Part shown: piece by piece, positions 20,476-31,302 of the stretch | Layout of the letters: each line of letters starts with the position of its first letter | Position numbering within the stretch: the stretch's first letter is position 1 | Source: Gibbula magus | Lineage: Eukaryota; Mollusca; Gastropoda; Trochida; Trochidae | Direction of reading: 5' to 3' | DNA length: 64,000 nucleotides | NCBI GenBank assembly: GCA_936450465.1 | Contig: OW388304.1 | Coordinates: 14,861,061-14,925,060 of the forward strand | The notes under the pieces: model-generated | What the model was told of the DNA's origin: nothing | What the model saw: the letters and a program-made list of their open reading frames with translations, nothing else | Databases searched by the model: none | Translations under genes and position numbers: made by a program

Positions 20476-21714
20476 TCAACTATGAAACTTTCAACTTTGT
20501 ATACTTTTCGATAATAATCTTTGTGGTAAGAGGTGTGATACAAATTGGTTCGTTAGTGTGACAAATCATGCTAAATCTCCTAAGCCTCAGACGGGATTAT
20601 TCTTAATTATTACTTGACTCGATCCCGTTTTCTCTCGTCAGATACCAAACCAGACAATCGTTTCATAACAATGGTATTCAACGAGATACCGTGTAGTATG
20701 CACTATTCGTAAAAAAAAAGTGAGTGGTTTAATTCGTACCGATACCATTTACGAGTTTCACAGAAATGGTATTACACAGGGCGGGGTTTAGTATTTCATT
20801 TATTGTATACTCGCTGATTCATATAATCCTATTAAGTTCAAGAATATCGCTTATATGAAATAGATATGAAAATCGTTTAAGGTAAGACGTGGTGTTGATC
20901 TAACTAGGCTTCAAATAAGGCTCCAATGTCAAGGTCGGTAACGTTTTGCATTCCTCTTGTGAAAAGAAAATTCATTTCAAAGCGGAAATTTCGTTCGGTT
21001 GTAAGTTATGAATGATGGAGATTCTTTACTGAATTAAACAACGCTATTCCTTTTATACCATACACGATATTAATTGGCAATTCCAGGCAATTTAAGAATT
21101 CGAGTAAAGTGCAACAATTTGAGAGTATTTTTTTCATCACAAACACAACGTTTTTGGCCTTTGCAAAATTATTTTGCACATAACATGCACAAATGCGCTA
21201 TTTAAATGGAATATAATTATTAGAGCACATAAATACTTCAATGGTAACTTTCATCGCCATTACTACAGAAAGCATAATAAGTGCTCAAAAGCTTTTTTAG
21301 GGAAAATGGCATATGCATTCAAGATTGTAAGTGAACATATGTGGTTATAGCATTAACTAAAGTATGTGTATCATTATCATTTGCACGGACACGTAGGCCA
21401 ACAATGAATGTCTGTTGCAGTGAGATATAAACTACCAGGCAAAATAAAAGTACACACCTCAGTTGGTTTCGATTAATTCAACATTTTAGAAGGAATCAGC
21501 TGCATTTGACTATGGCACGATACAATAATACTTATCTGTAGTAGTTTGAATGTATTAATTGGTGACTGTGGTTGCATTTCAGTTAAAATATCTTTGTTTA
21601 ATGAGGACAGGAGAAAGAAATGAAATTTACACCAACATGAACCCTACCATTTTTAAAATGTTGTAAATGATTGCAGAATCAGGCACAGTTGTTAATTTTC
21701 ACATTGAATATGTC
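20476..21714. other. unannotated intergenic sequence
   Basis: AT-rich; no gene or repeat recognised. Confidence 0.4.
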
Positions 21715-22460
21715 ATATATGTCGATGAATAGTTGTGATTTATCAACAATAATTTTCGAAGAATTTTAAAATTAATTTCATTATTTTTTGTTTAATAAAA
21801 AAAACGTGAAGAAGTATTCTTTGAGTGGTGACTAAACGCTTGCACTATTAAAGGTGCATCCATTGTGTTTCATAAAAATTGATTTGGCTTTAATATGTTC
21901 CAACACATCATATGTGCTGTTTACAATGCAAACAAATTCACTCAGCTTGCATATTCATCCCCAATCGCTAAACATATCATAATTACTAGTTTCCAATTAA
22001 AACCGAGTAACATCATTATGCATGTGCAGAAACCGAAAGTGCATTACCTATTTACATGCACAGTAGTTATATGACCTATTGAACATTATCAACTCAAATT
22101 TGTTATATTGTCAGGTTTAAATAAGATTCCAAAATTACGTTTGACTCATTGGCGCGCGCCACACGCTGTGCATTGTCCGGTTTTCGATCAGAAATTGATA
22201 CTTTTACCTTCATATCGTCAATATACTAAGTCGAGTATCATTAAAATGATAGTTTTCGGTAACAGTTGGTACTACTCGATGAAATAAGACCATATATAAC
22301 GTTTGCTATATTTGACCCCAAACAACACAATGGATGTACCTTTAAGTTTTAGAGTATGACATCGAAAACAGTTTATATATTTGCAATTGAAAATCATAAT
22401 ATGATAAAACCAACAGAAGAGTGTACTTTCTTTTGCCTGGCAGTTTATCTCACAATGAAA
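21715..22460 (+). repeat. dispersed repeat copy interrupted by a MITE
   Basis: Left (21715-21840) and right (22350-22450) parts align with the continuous 4890-5170 sequence. The intervening block is the MITE at 21851-22342. Confidence 0.6.
21851..22342. mobile_element. MITE with AAGGTGCATCCATTGTGTT inverted termini, TA target site
   Basis: The termini AAGGTGCATCCATTGTGTT and its inverted partner ending AACACAATGGATGTACCTT are flanked by TA on both sides (21849-21850 and 22343-22344), as for Tc1/mariner-type insertion. The interior matches 133-418. It contains GGCGCGCGCC. A similar AAAATTACGTT...GCGCGCCA segment recurs at 23090-23120. No coding capacity. Confidence 0.75.
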
Positions 22461-23866
22461 CTGCCGATGTTTTCCGATGGCAGTCATGTACATGTTCAAC
22501 GAGGAAGTTAATCAAAATATATGCAAAAAGACAAACTAAATTTATTTTTAGGTTCGATAAAGTTTTGCGTGAGAGAGTTTAGGATTGATTGAAGCGCACG
22601 TATGAATACCAGGTTTTTCTCTAAAATCTTTAACCGATTTCGTTCAAAGTTTAAATTATGTTATTATAAATATATACATATATAAACACATGTATAATAA
22701 TAATATTAGGGTTCAACATATAAACCTTTCTACATGACTTGAGGTCAAGAATTATTCTAAATAGTACCTAAACAGCGATAAGAACCCCAGTGTCTAAAGG
22801 ACATTAGGAGATTAGACATTCCCAGATGTTCGTGACATTTTATTTGGCTTAATACGTGCCGAAATACCTACTATATGTATTGATTTTTATTGAGTGTGAA
22901 ATACTCATAGTTTGCCAACTCGCTCTAAAATACATAATATACAACAATTAATATTGTTCAATACAAATAGAAAAAACGGCCTCGCTCAGACATGGGACCG
23001 TAATAATACATCTTATTTAGATACACGTATAAACTATTTATATAACATATTAAACACCATCAACCCAATTTCTGCTATAGTTAAGTTTTCAAAATTACGT
23101 TAATTAATTGCCGCGCGCCATCTACAGTAAACTATCTTTTTTCGATGTTAAAATCCTGACTTTACACCAATCTTAATGTTTGCATTTATTGGCATCTGAA
23201 TATACTTTCTTGGTTAAAGGTGAATACAATTTGAAAATCGTACATTATTTGTTGTTCCGACTTCGAATATGAAATTTATTAACCCTTAAATTATCATATT
23301 TGGACAATAAGAACAAGAAATAAAATTTGGAAAATGGAATTTCATTTAAAAATCCGCATTCCAACTTTTTTTTCGGAATTTCAGATATGCAAATGTGCAC
23401 AACATCTTGATTGAAACATATTTAGTCAAAAGAATGGATTGGGTGCAAGTAATCAAACTTAGTGAAACTCTCTCCTAAAATAAAATGTGCACACACAGTA
23501 AGGATTAAGATAGGTTGGATACTTCTATGAACACGCAAAGTGTATGCATCGGATTAAATAATCATTAAATTTGTGTGTAGCTGAAGGCAGTGAATGTAAT
23601 TCTGTTTTTAAAATAAGTTACATAATTTACGCAAATACGCAGCTTATCTAGACTACATATCCCCTAAAAACCTCTAGGCTAGTGATATTAGTTATTGGAT
23701 AGTTCTTTTTATCCACGTAGATTCAAGATAATTAATGGAAGAACAACAAAATAAGAGTCTTTTCATTGGTCATTTCCTCATCATAGTGAAGGTGTGACTA
23801 TAGCAAGGTGGTAAGAAAAACTTCGACTAGCGCAATAGAAGTCGAAAGAAGCTGTGAGATGATTTT
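22461..23866. other. unannotated intergenic sequence
   Basis: No gene supported. One short segment (23090-23120) resembles the interior of the 21.85-kb MITE. Confidence 0.4.
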
Positions 23867-23887
23867 GGGGGGGGGGGGGGGGGGGGG
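23867..23887 (+). repeat. poly-G run (21 G)
   Basis: An uninterrupted run of G, directly 5' of the duplicated flank at 23891. It could form G-quadruplex structure and may be length-variable or an assembly weak point. Confidence 0.9.
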
Positions 23888-23890
23888 TCT

Positions 23891-24402
23891 TTATTGTAAT
23901 CCTTTAGAATATATTAACGACTATAAATACATAGAGAATCTCACCCAAGTGTCTTCTGATATCAAAAATATCAACACGAGTTGATAAAAGTTACAAATAT
24001 CCGAGGCTTGCCGAGGATATTTTGACTTTTATCAACGAGTGTTGATATATTTGATATCGGAAGACACGAGGGTGAGATTCTATTTATCATTCAAAATCAT
24101 TCTTCATTAGTTTTTAATGAAAAATTCACATATCTGAACACAAAACTGCCATTTGGCTTCCAGTGCCGTGATGTCATTGCATTGTGACGTCATCATGATT
24201 ATGACGTCATAGCATTGTGATGTCATTACTTGATGATGTCATTTAGCTGACGCCAACAGGGCATTGTTCAAAATCTACTGTCAAAACGATATCTCCTAGG
24301 AGATATCGCTTGATCTCATACAAGCGATATCTCCTGTGGAACCCAGTTTTGGATGATAAATTATTGTAATCCTTTAGAATATATTGACGACTATAAATAC
24401 AT
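23891..24402. mobile_element. palindromic insertion flanked by 42-bp direct repeats
   Basis: A 42-bp sequence beginning TTATTGTAATCCTTTAGAAT occurs at 23891-23932 and 24361-24402 with one mismatch. Between them lies a palindrome (arms about 23936-23999 and 24012-24081: AGAATCTCACCC...GTGTCTTC.GATATC and its complement), two TGACGTCA octamers (24185-24192 and 24202-24209), and a second hairpin (CTAGGAGATATCGCTTG / CAAGCGATATCTCCTG, about 24295-24336). The flanks are far longer than ordinary target-site duplications. Confidence 0.65.
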
Positions 24403-25097
24403 TGGAGTTATATTTAATGAGAAGTCCACTTTATACACTATTCCACCAATTCAGTGATTTTAATGAGTTTGTCCCAATCATACTCCTATCTGCTAATAGA
24501 CAACTTTATATTTCCACACTGAAACGAAATAATTCTTAAAGCTGTATTTCCTAAGCAAAATTTGTAAAACATATTCGTAACTGAAAAAAATATATAGAAA
24601 ACAAAAAAAAAAGATTTGATACTATCTTCTTTTTTTTAAAATGTTACCTCTTTTGACATTATCAATCTTGGATATTTGTTGTTAATACTTTGAAATATGA
24701 AGTTTAACATATTTACAGACCGCTTCTGTATCGGCTATGTATATGACGTACATAAAGTTTAATATTCAGGAAGAACATTTAATTAAAAGAAACATTGAAG
24801 ACTTATATTTTATTTCCGGAATGAAATATTATCGCCTATATGAAATAATGCATTTTTACTTGAAATTATAACCAATGCATATAAATAAAATGTTCATGAA
24901 TTGTGAACAGTGCAATAATCTTGTAAACGATTTATGAAAAATGATGCCTTTATGTGAAATATTTATTAATATATATTGTGTGTGATTCAATGTTTTATAA
25001 TAGTATATGAATGTTCGTTCACTAGTATAAGTAAGAAAAACTTTCTCCATCTCTACAATCTCTACATTCCTGTACAATGACTCACAAGTTACCTACG
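24403..25097. other. unannotated AT-rich sequence
   Basis: No gene recognised. Confidence 0.4.
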
Positions 25098-25409
25098 TGT
25101 AACGGTAGGGGAGGGATAACCATAAAGTATCAGTCGGAGGACGAGAAGCCAGAAATATACTCTTGGCATCATGGGTACAGGTAAACCAATGGCAATTCTA
25201 TATAACAAGAAATTCCAGGTATGCAAATTTATGCAAATTTAGACTATATAAACGGGAGATCACAGATTTGCTAGGAGAGCGGGATTATGTTTTGTGTGTG
25301 CCCATGACTCCACGCACCTCTGTACTGAGATGATTCAGGTATAAACCATGGATGTGAGAGACCCTCTGTGTTTTGTCTTCTTTGAATAAACTCAATCGCC
25401 AGAGCTACA
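25098..25409 (+). mobile_element. candidate solo LTR
   Basis: The segment begins TGTAACGG and ends GCTACA (TG...CA). It contains two tandem ATGCAAAT octamers (25221-25228 and 25231-25238), a TATATAA box (25245-25251) and AATAAA (25385-25390) about 135 bp later, i.e. a U3-R-like layout. Flanks CTACG and CTACA are nearly identical but overlap the terminus, so a target duplication is not proven. A gene promoter is the alternative. Confidence 0.4.
25245..25251 (+). promoter_or_regulatory. TATA box with upstream octamer motifs
   Basis: TATATAA sits 7-17 bp downstream of two ATGCAAAT (POU/Oct-type) words spaced 10 bp apart. It is inside the candidate LTR. Confidence 0.4.
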
Positions 25410-25610
25410 TCCCCAGCTAAAGGCAATACAAGCTAAAGACGATAATATGATAAATATTGAGAATAAAATAGGACAACTTAAAGGGGCAGTAGTACGGTTT
25501 TTTTCGCTCAAATAAGTCGATGAAATGCATTTGAAAAATAATGTCACCAAAAGTAAAACACCTTTCTTTCTTCGGAAAATCAAATTTAAAATGATCGAAC
25601 ATGGTTTGGT

Positions 25611-25780
25611 AAATATATAGAACATCATACTTGTGCATTTGGATCGTTTGTATTGAACGAGAAGATGTCATGGAAGCGGAGGAACAACGAGTTCGAAGAA
25701 CGAGTTGTTCCTCCGCTTCCATGACAGCTTCGAGTTCAATACAAATGATCCAAATGCACAAGTATGATGTTCTATATTTA
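25611..25780. repeat. near-perfect 80-bp-arm hairpin
   Basis: GAACATCATACTTGTGCATT...TTGTATTGAAC...TCATGGAAGCGGAGGAACAAC pairs with its complement after a short centre at GTTCGAAGAAC (about 25697). Very few mismatches, so the palindrome is young or maintained. Confidence 0.85.
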
Positions 25781-26491
25781 TTATATACCCCTTTTTATTA
25801 GCAAATTGGTAAACAAATACAATTGCATACATTTACTGGGACGACGTGCTGCGTATTGGTACACGGACGGTTGCTTGACCAGCACGGCTCACGATTTGAT
25901 GTCTTAATAATATCTTTATTTTCTCATTTGTCAGCCCAATAGAGCTTTAAGTGGAAGTTTCTTCAGTGTGGGAATATAATTAAACCATCAAAATTGCTTT
26001 ACTATCATTTAATTATGAAGAACTGAAAATAAGAAACAACATCCAGGCTTCCGTCCGTCGTGCTTCTTTCGAATGACGTAACCATGGATATGACGTCACA
26101 ATGGTAAACGGTTGTGACGTCACAGTGACGCAGCATCGCTAGCGAAGCTTTCGGCAATGCTTTCAATTCCCCTTATACCTCGCGCTTTTCAGCCTTTTTA
26201 ATGATAGTTTGAGTAACATTTTCCCTGCTTGTGCTGTTAATATTAAGTCTTAATTCAAGCTGATACTTTAATCAACTGAAAAAATACTATCACTGTTTTT
26301 AAAACATAATTTCTGGAGATTGAATTGGGAAAACATTGAAAAGTACGGAAAATTCCGAGAAATGCCGAAGTTTAGAGAAAGTAGAACCATCAGCCGTGCA
26401 ATACGGAATTCACCGTGTAATACGGAAATCGACCAAGGAAACCGTATTGCACCCCTGTATTACTATCTTAAGTTTACATGGGTATATAATA
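25777..26491. mobile_element. inner element with TTTATTATATACCC inverted termini
   Basis: TTTATTATATACCC at 25777 and GGGTATATAATAAA ending at 26491 are exact inverted 14-mers. The interior carries TGACGTCA twice (26091-26098 and 26115-26122). No transposase frame. Confidence 0.55.
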
Positions 26492-26710
26492 AAGCTATGG
26501 GAATGGTTTTTGTAATTCGAAATAATAACATATGTCTTTCACATTAAATTGGCCTCCATGTAATGTTATTACTACTACGTATAATTGGTTTGTGTAATAA
26601 AATGTTTTACCCTCTACAGTATATATAACACATAAACTATCATTATAAATGGGAAATTTGATTAAATAAAATTTGCAAAAAAAACGTGCTACAGCCCTTT
26701 AAAGTTTTTT

Positions 26711-26760
26711 TTAAAGCAGAGACCAATAACATAAAATATATGTTATTGTCTCTGCTTTAA
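26711..26760. repeat. 22-bp-arm hairpin abutting the MITE
   Basis: TTAAAGCAGAGACCAATAAC and its complement (one extra base in the left arm) surround an AT-rich loop. It lies 8 bp from the MITE end. Confidence 0.8.
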
Positions 26761-27904
26761 GGCAATCCTATTTTTAGTTGTCAACATTTCAAATGATCTC
26801 ATATAAATGCCAATCTTGATTTCTACGTTATAAGGACATTTAAGGACATTTAACCCTCTTGGTGCCCGGCCGTTGATTCATTGCATTCCGCTAACTTGTT
26901 TAGATTTAGGGCAACGTTGTCCTTAAAATGTCACCAGGGCGTTATTCATGTTCATAAAATCATTAAATTTTAACTGAAAGATACCGAGTTGTGAATCTCT
27001 CTACCTATGTATTTTTTTATAAATATTTGGTATAAAAATGAACATGCATTGATTTTTCGCGTAAATCCCTTAGGCATGGAAATAAATTCCTGTTCTCAAA
27101 AATGTATTTTAATTGTTATTTATCGAGACAGAAAATGTCAGTGTTAACTTGTCCACGCGACCTTCAGTTCACGAAATTATATAAGGTATCTTTTTGAAAT
27201 CATTGTGTTGAACATTGTTCACTGTGACAAATTGTCAAACAATTGCCGTAAAAAGTACTGTGCATGGTAATCTCTCGTACATTTTCGAAATACAAGCATT
27301 GTGACTGAGATTTCACCAACTGATAGCTATTTTTAGCTTAGCATGGTATATATTTCGGAATCGTTTGAAAGGAAATTAATGTCGTGTTTCATTAGTCCAT
27401 AGGCGAGACCCGTTTTCATTGGGTAAAACGTATTTTGATAGTTAGAAATGCAAGGGTATGGACAAATGTCTAATGGTCGGTCTATACGGAACTCAAGTAC
27501 TAAATTGAAACAGATTTGCAAACTAAAATTCTTAGAGGAATATTTTTCCATTGGCGAAAATCCATGACGATTATTACGACAAAACTGGGGAAATTATGTT
27601 GGTACTGTATGATGTATCACGGTATTTAAGCATTACGATTACACTGCATGCATTCTGTTTGCAAACTATTTATATCATCATCGTGTGATTTCAATCATGA
27701 GCATATCTTGAATCATGGTAGATGTGTACACCACACATCATTCACATGATTCACTAAAATATGTATCTATCAAGCCAAAATTGCATTGCAGAAGGTTTAT
27801 TACACGGATACGGCCGTAGACAACTTGGTGTTTCGGTAAACGAATTGAAAATATCATAAATAAATGTTGCTCCAAAAGCAAACGAAAGCTTCGAATTATA
27901 TTCT
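26761..27904. other. unannotated intergenic sequence
   Basis: No gene supported; a 72-codon minus-strand frame (27333-27551) has no domain. Confidence 0.4.
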
Positions 27905-28171
27905 CTACCAAGTGGATGTTATGTCCTTACTTGACACGGAGGTACATGCCTTCACAACGCATGTAGGCCGACATGTATCTCGCACCCCCGACACAAAACA
28001 AACTGACGATCTCCCGCAGTTCTGGATATTGGCCACGCCCTTGATCTGCAAATTGTCTCCCCTTTGATTATCACAGCTTTGGAGTGGATGAGAAAAGACT
28101 ATTTGAACTGATGAGACTGTCACTTCAACTTTTTTTGTAATTAAGGACAAACATTTCATCAGGATTTGCAT
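27905..28171 (-). other. cysteine-containing open frame, possible exon
   Basis: An ATG-initiated minus-strand frame of 88 codons with a C-terminal cysteine cluster (NCGRSSVC, DTCRPTCVVKAC). It passes through a good donor-like GTAAGG near its end. I recognise no domain, and the composition (GGGGAGACAA) also occurs in molluscan repeats. Status uncertain. Confidence 0.2.
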
Positions 28172-29309
28172 GTGTGAATGATGAACGTTTCAATGTATCA
28201 AGTTTTACTTTGTAAGAACATTCATTATGAGCCCCTAATGTAAAATGAAAAAAATGAAAATAATATTTAGGTCATATATAAAACAAAATACCGGGTTAGA
28301 AAGTATTACTTGAAAAGTCATTACATGTTCCTACATTCAAAGACAATTATCTTTGTGAAACAAATGTCACATGAACGTATTTATTGTTTATCATTACCTT
28401 TCAACATTTTTTACTAGATGACAAAAAGACATTAAAATGTATTTTCCCAAAGTATGAAAATTAAGCATGTATTTAAAATAATTAATGTCTGCTTGGGAAA
28501 GGGGTTATTTCATTATTAGCAATATCTAAAATATGTATGTCAGTGAAATATGCGAAAAACGATGAGAAAAATGCCGTTTTTAATTACAAAGTGCTTTATT
28601 TTATTTTATTTCTCTTTTCAGTGTCATTAATTTTCAAAATATAGACTTGGTTTACATCCTCGTGTGTGATTTAAATGTATCTGAAAGGATTATTCGTCAA
28701 AAATGGCGTAATTTGCCGACGGGGGAAATATCATTAATGCCGATTGTTCGCTAGTTCCAGTCGTTGCTCGCAGGTTTCACCGCAATACATATCCACATGG
28801 TGTTACAGGTTTTCTCCTTGCAGCCGTGAAATACTCCAAATCACCTTACCTTATAAAAATAGTAACCGTTAATTGGCCAAGTGGCACTAGAGTGTTGATA
28901 GCATTTTATCCATAAAATGTTCTCCCTAAATTAAAATTCGAACTATTGTTTTTTCAAAATCATTTATTATAAAAACGTACCACGAATTTACATACACAGT
29001 GCGATACATGGTATACACACCGCAATACATCCTTCATCTGCATTTAAAAATGTAGAACATGCATAAACTAGCGATAACAGCTTACAATGATATTGACAAT
29101 ACAATGATAAAACTAGTTTGGGTTGACATTTTGTAAATTATACTTTAAAAGAGACTATAAAATGATTTTTTATTTCATCTGATCGTCTTTGGCATTCAGA
29201 ATAACATTCATATAAACAAATAGGAGACACTGCAGCATAAATCTGCTTTAGAAACAAAAACTAAGAGTAATGGTCAAGTTCATCACAGACCATGAAGTCT
29301 GTTTAGACA
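28172..29309. other. unannotated intergenic sequence
   Basis: Nothing recognised. Confidence 0.4.
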
Positions 29310-29616
29310 TTTTTATACAATTGAAATCATTCTGTAAGATGCCAATAGTTTCAATGACTATAAAGGTATTGGTTTCACAGGTTGGTGAAATAAATGAACA
29401 GAAGAAAGTTTAAATATTAATTAAGTTTAAATATGACAACTTATCTATTGTGAACGGACACAACGTTTCGAATTATATGCTTACTCCTCACTCTTTATCA
29501 GGCGGATTGTGGGCTGTGACAAGGTTGCAACTTGTTATACCCCACATAAAACCTGATGAAGTAGTAAGCATATACTCAGAAGCATCGTGTATGTTCACAA
29601 TGAAGAAGTTGTTTAA
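29310..29616 (+). repeat. about 300-bp direct repeat, copy 1
   Basis: Nearly identical to 32068-32362. It contains an imperfect inverted repeat: TCGAATTATATGCTTACTCC...TTATCAGG against CCTGATGAAG...AGCATATACTC. The CTGATGAAG word with a short stem and GAAG resembles, but does not match, a hammerhead core. Confidence 0.85.
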
Positions 29617-29618
29617 CC

Positions 29619-29699
<81 letters not shown>
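29619..29699 (+). repeat. (GA)n microsatellite followed by poly-G
   Basis: About 70 bp of GA repeat ends in ten G. It is absent at the equivalent point of copy 2 (32362). Confidence 0.95.
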
Positions 29700-29715
29700 T
29701 AAACATTGTGTGAAA

Positions 29716-29820
29716 TAAAGCAGGGCCTAGATTTTCGAAGCTCTCTTAGCGCTAAGATAGTCGTAAGTACGTTACGCTTAATAATTTAACATTGACTTGC
29801 GGCCATCTTAGCGATAAGAC
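29716..29820 (+). mobile_element. MITE terminus fragment (CAGGGCCTAGATTTTCGAAG)
   Basis: The GCTCTCTTAGCGCTAAGATA segment is a short palindrome-rich end like those of molluscan MITEs. No partner terminus was seen. Confidence 0.35.
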
Positions 29821-30058
29821 AATTCCTGAACCGTATGTGGTAATTCACATATTATTTAACTACAGAATAACATATTCCTCCACTCCAGAAAGGCATTTCT
29901 TACCAAGATATTCCTTTTCAAATGACACGTTCTAAAGTATATTCACACTTTACTTAAATTTTAAAAAAACATTGAACATACATCATACAATTAGTGCGCT
30001 GAGACAATGGTATTAAATGAATAAATGAAATTATACAGTTCATTTCATGGTATAGAGC
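29821..30058 (+). repeat. direct repeat flanking the TTAA element, copy 1
   Basis: Shares ACCAAGATATTCCTTT-CAAATGACAC, TACTTAAATTTTA, AATGGTAT-AAATGAATAA and TGAAATTATACAG with 30611-30835. Confidence 0.6.
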
Positions 30059-30605
30059 TTAAGGATGTCCGCTCCTTCCTGTTGAACTTCAAAAATGAAA
30101 TATGATTAAGTAAAGACATCATCTTTATTTACTTCGTGATATTCTACATCATCTACATACTTTTAAAAAACAAATGAAATAAAGACAATGTGACTTTAGA
30201 ACCTTTAAAAAGTGCTTAAACAGCATAAATGGCCTACATTTGACTAAAAGAGGGGGGGGGGGAGGGTTCAGGTACATTTTGTGTCAAAGCTTAAAACAAA
30301 CTCACACTACCATATATATTTTTTCATCCATTTCTTTATTTCTGTAACATATCAAAAAAGGAAAAAAAGTTTAATACTAGAAATGTATTATTTTAAAGTT
30401 TTTAGCAGTTTCTATCTCATGTTCCCATTTCCCATGTTAAAATTGTACTTCACCCCACTATCTTACAGGCGTCACATCTCGAAAAAAAACCGCACTACCC
30501 CCTATGTTTTAATGCTGATTTTCCAATCATATACTTTGATCTTTGAAAAAATATAAGTTAGAAAAAAAGTTTAATACTATAAATTTGAGGAGCGAACATC
30601 CTTAA
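30059..30605. mobile_element. TIR element with TTAA target duplication
   Basis: TTAA at both ends (30059-30062 and 30602-30605) encloses inverted termini GGATGTCCGCTCCT / AGGAGCGAACATCC. TTAA duplication is characteristic of piggyBac-type transposition. The interior (539 bp) has no transposase; a 91-codon frame is low-complexity. Confidence 0.65.
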
Positions 30606-30610
30606 CTGGA

Positions 30611-30835
30611 GGTAAAGGGAGAATAACTTATATACACAGCATCCCATACATTCAAGTATTTCTGTCATGCCTGTATCACTCCTAGAAAGCATTTGTACCA
30701 AGATATTCCTTTGCAAATGACACATTCACACTACACTTAAATTTTATAAAACCATTAAACATTTGACAATTGGTGTGCAGAGTATAATGGTATCAAATGA
30801 ATAACTGAAATTATACAGGTCATTTCAGTTGGAGG
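30611..30835 (+). repeat. direct repeat flanking the TTAA element, copy 2
   Basis: Diverged copy of 29821-30058 on the other side of the insertion. Confidence 0.6.
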
Positions 30836-31242
30836 GAGGGGAGGTGGGGGATCTGGGGCTTCAAAACCTTCACTTTTGAAAATTTTCCCATGTAATTTTG
30901 ATGGACCCCGGAGGTGGACCCCCCTCCCCTTTTCAAATGTCTGGATCCACCACTGCAGTTGTGTTGTACTATAACTTGAACAAAATCACAAGTTGCACAC
31001 GAAATTTACATAGAGCTTGATTTATCAAAAATTTTAAAGGAACTGATGACATACTTATTATAATGCATGATCCATTTAACATACACATGTAATAAATCTG
31101 ATAAGTGCCCCACTGAGTAATACAACAAATTTTACATTGTGAAACATTGAGAACGCTCCCCCACTTCTCCATCAATTCATGTGTACACATATAATGTCCT
31201 TTCAGTCTTGATACTTGATACTTGATACAGAACTCGCATATA
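30836..31242. other. unannotated; G-rich/C-rich pair near start
   Basis: GGAGGGAGGGGAGGTGGGGG and, 90 bp on, GGACCCCCCTCCCC can pair. GGATCCACCACTG follows, a sequence I associate with a common invertebrate repeat end. Nothing else. Confidence 0.35.
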
Positions 31243-31302
31243 GTGACAGAAGTGAGTTATTGCTTAACGCTATTTCGGCAGTATAGCAGCCATTAGCCGC
31301 AA
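31243..31302 (+). mobile_element. short dispersed repeat (GTGAGTTATTG-TTAACGC family), diverged copy
   Basis: Aligns with the 58-bp insertions at 41027 and 44167 (AGTGAGTTATTG-TTAACGC, TTCGG-AGTAT, GCAGCCATTAGC). It resembles a repeat I associate with abalone genomes. Confidence 0.6.

Larger units (their letters stand above)
25478..26703. mobile_element. MITE, AAAGGGGCAGTAGCAC family, copy split by nested insertions
   Basis: The ends TTAAAGGGGCAGTAGTACGG (25478) and CGTGCTACAGCCCTTTAA (26703) are inverted. The outer parts 25478-25610 and 26488-26703 align with the two halves of 19262-19596. The extra 877 bp contains a long hairpin (25611-25780) and a TIR element (25777-26491). Confidence 0.7.

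Noticed and set aside
29450..29713. Open frames across the (GA)n tract
   Set aside because: Simple-sequence artefact (RERERE / SLSLSL).
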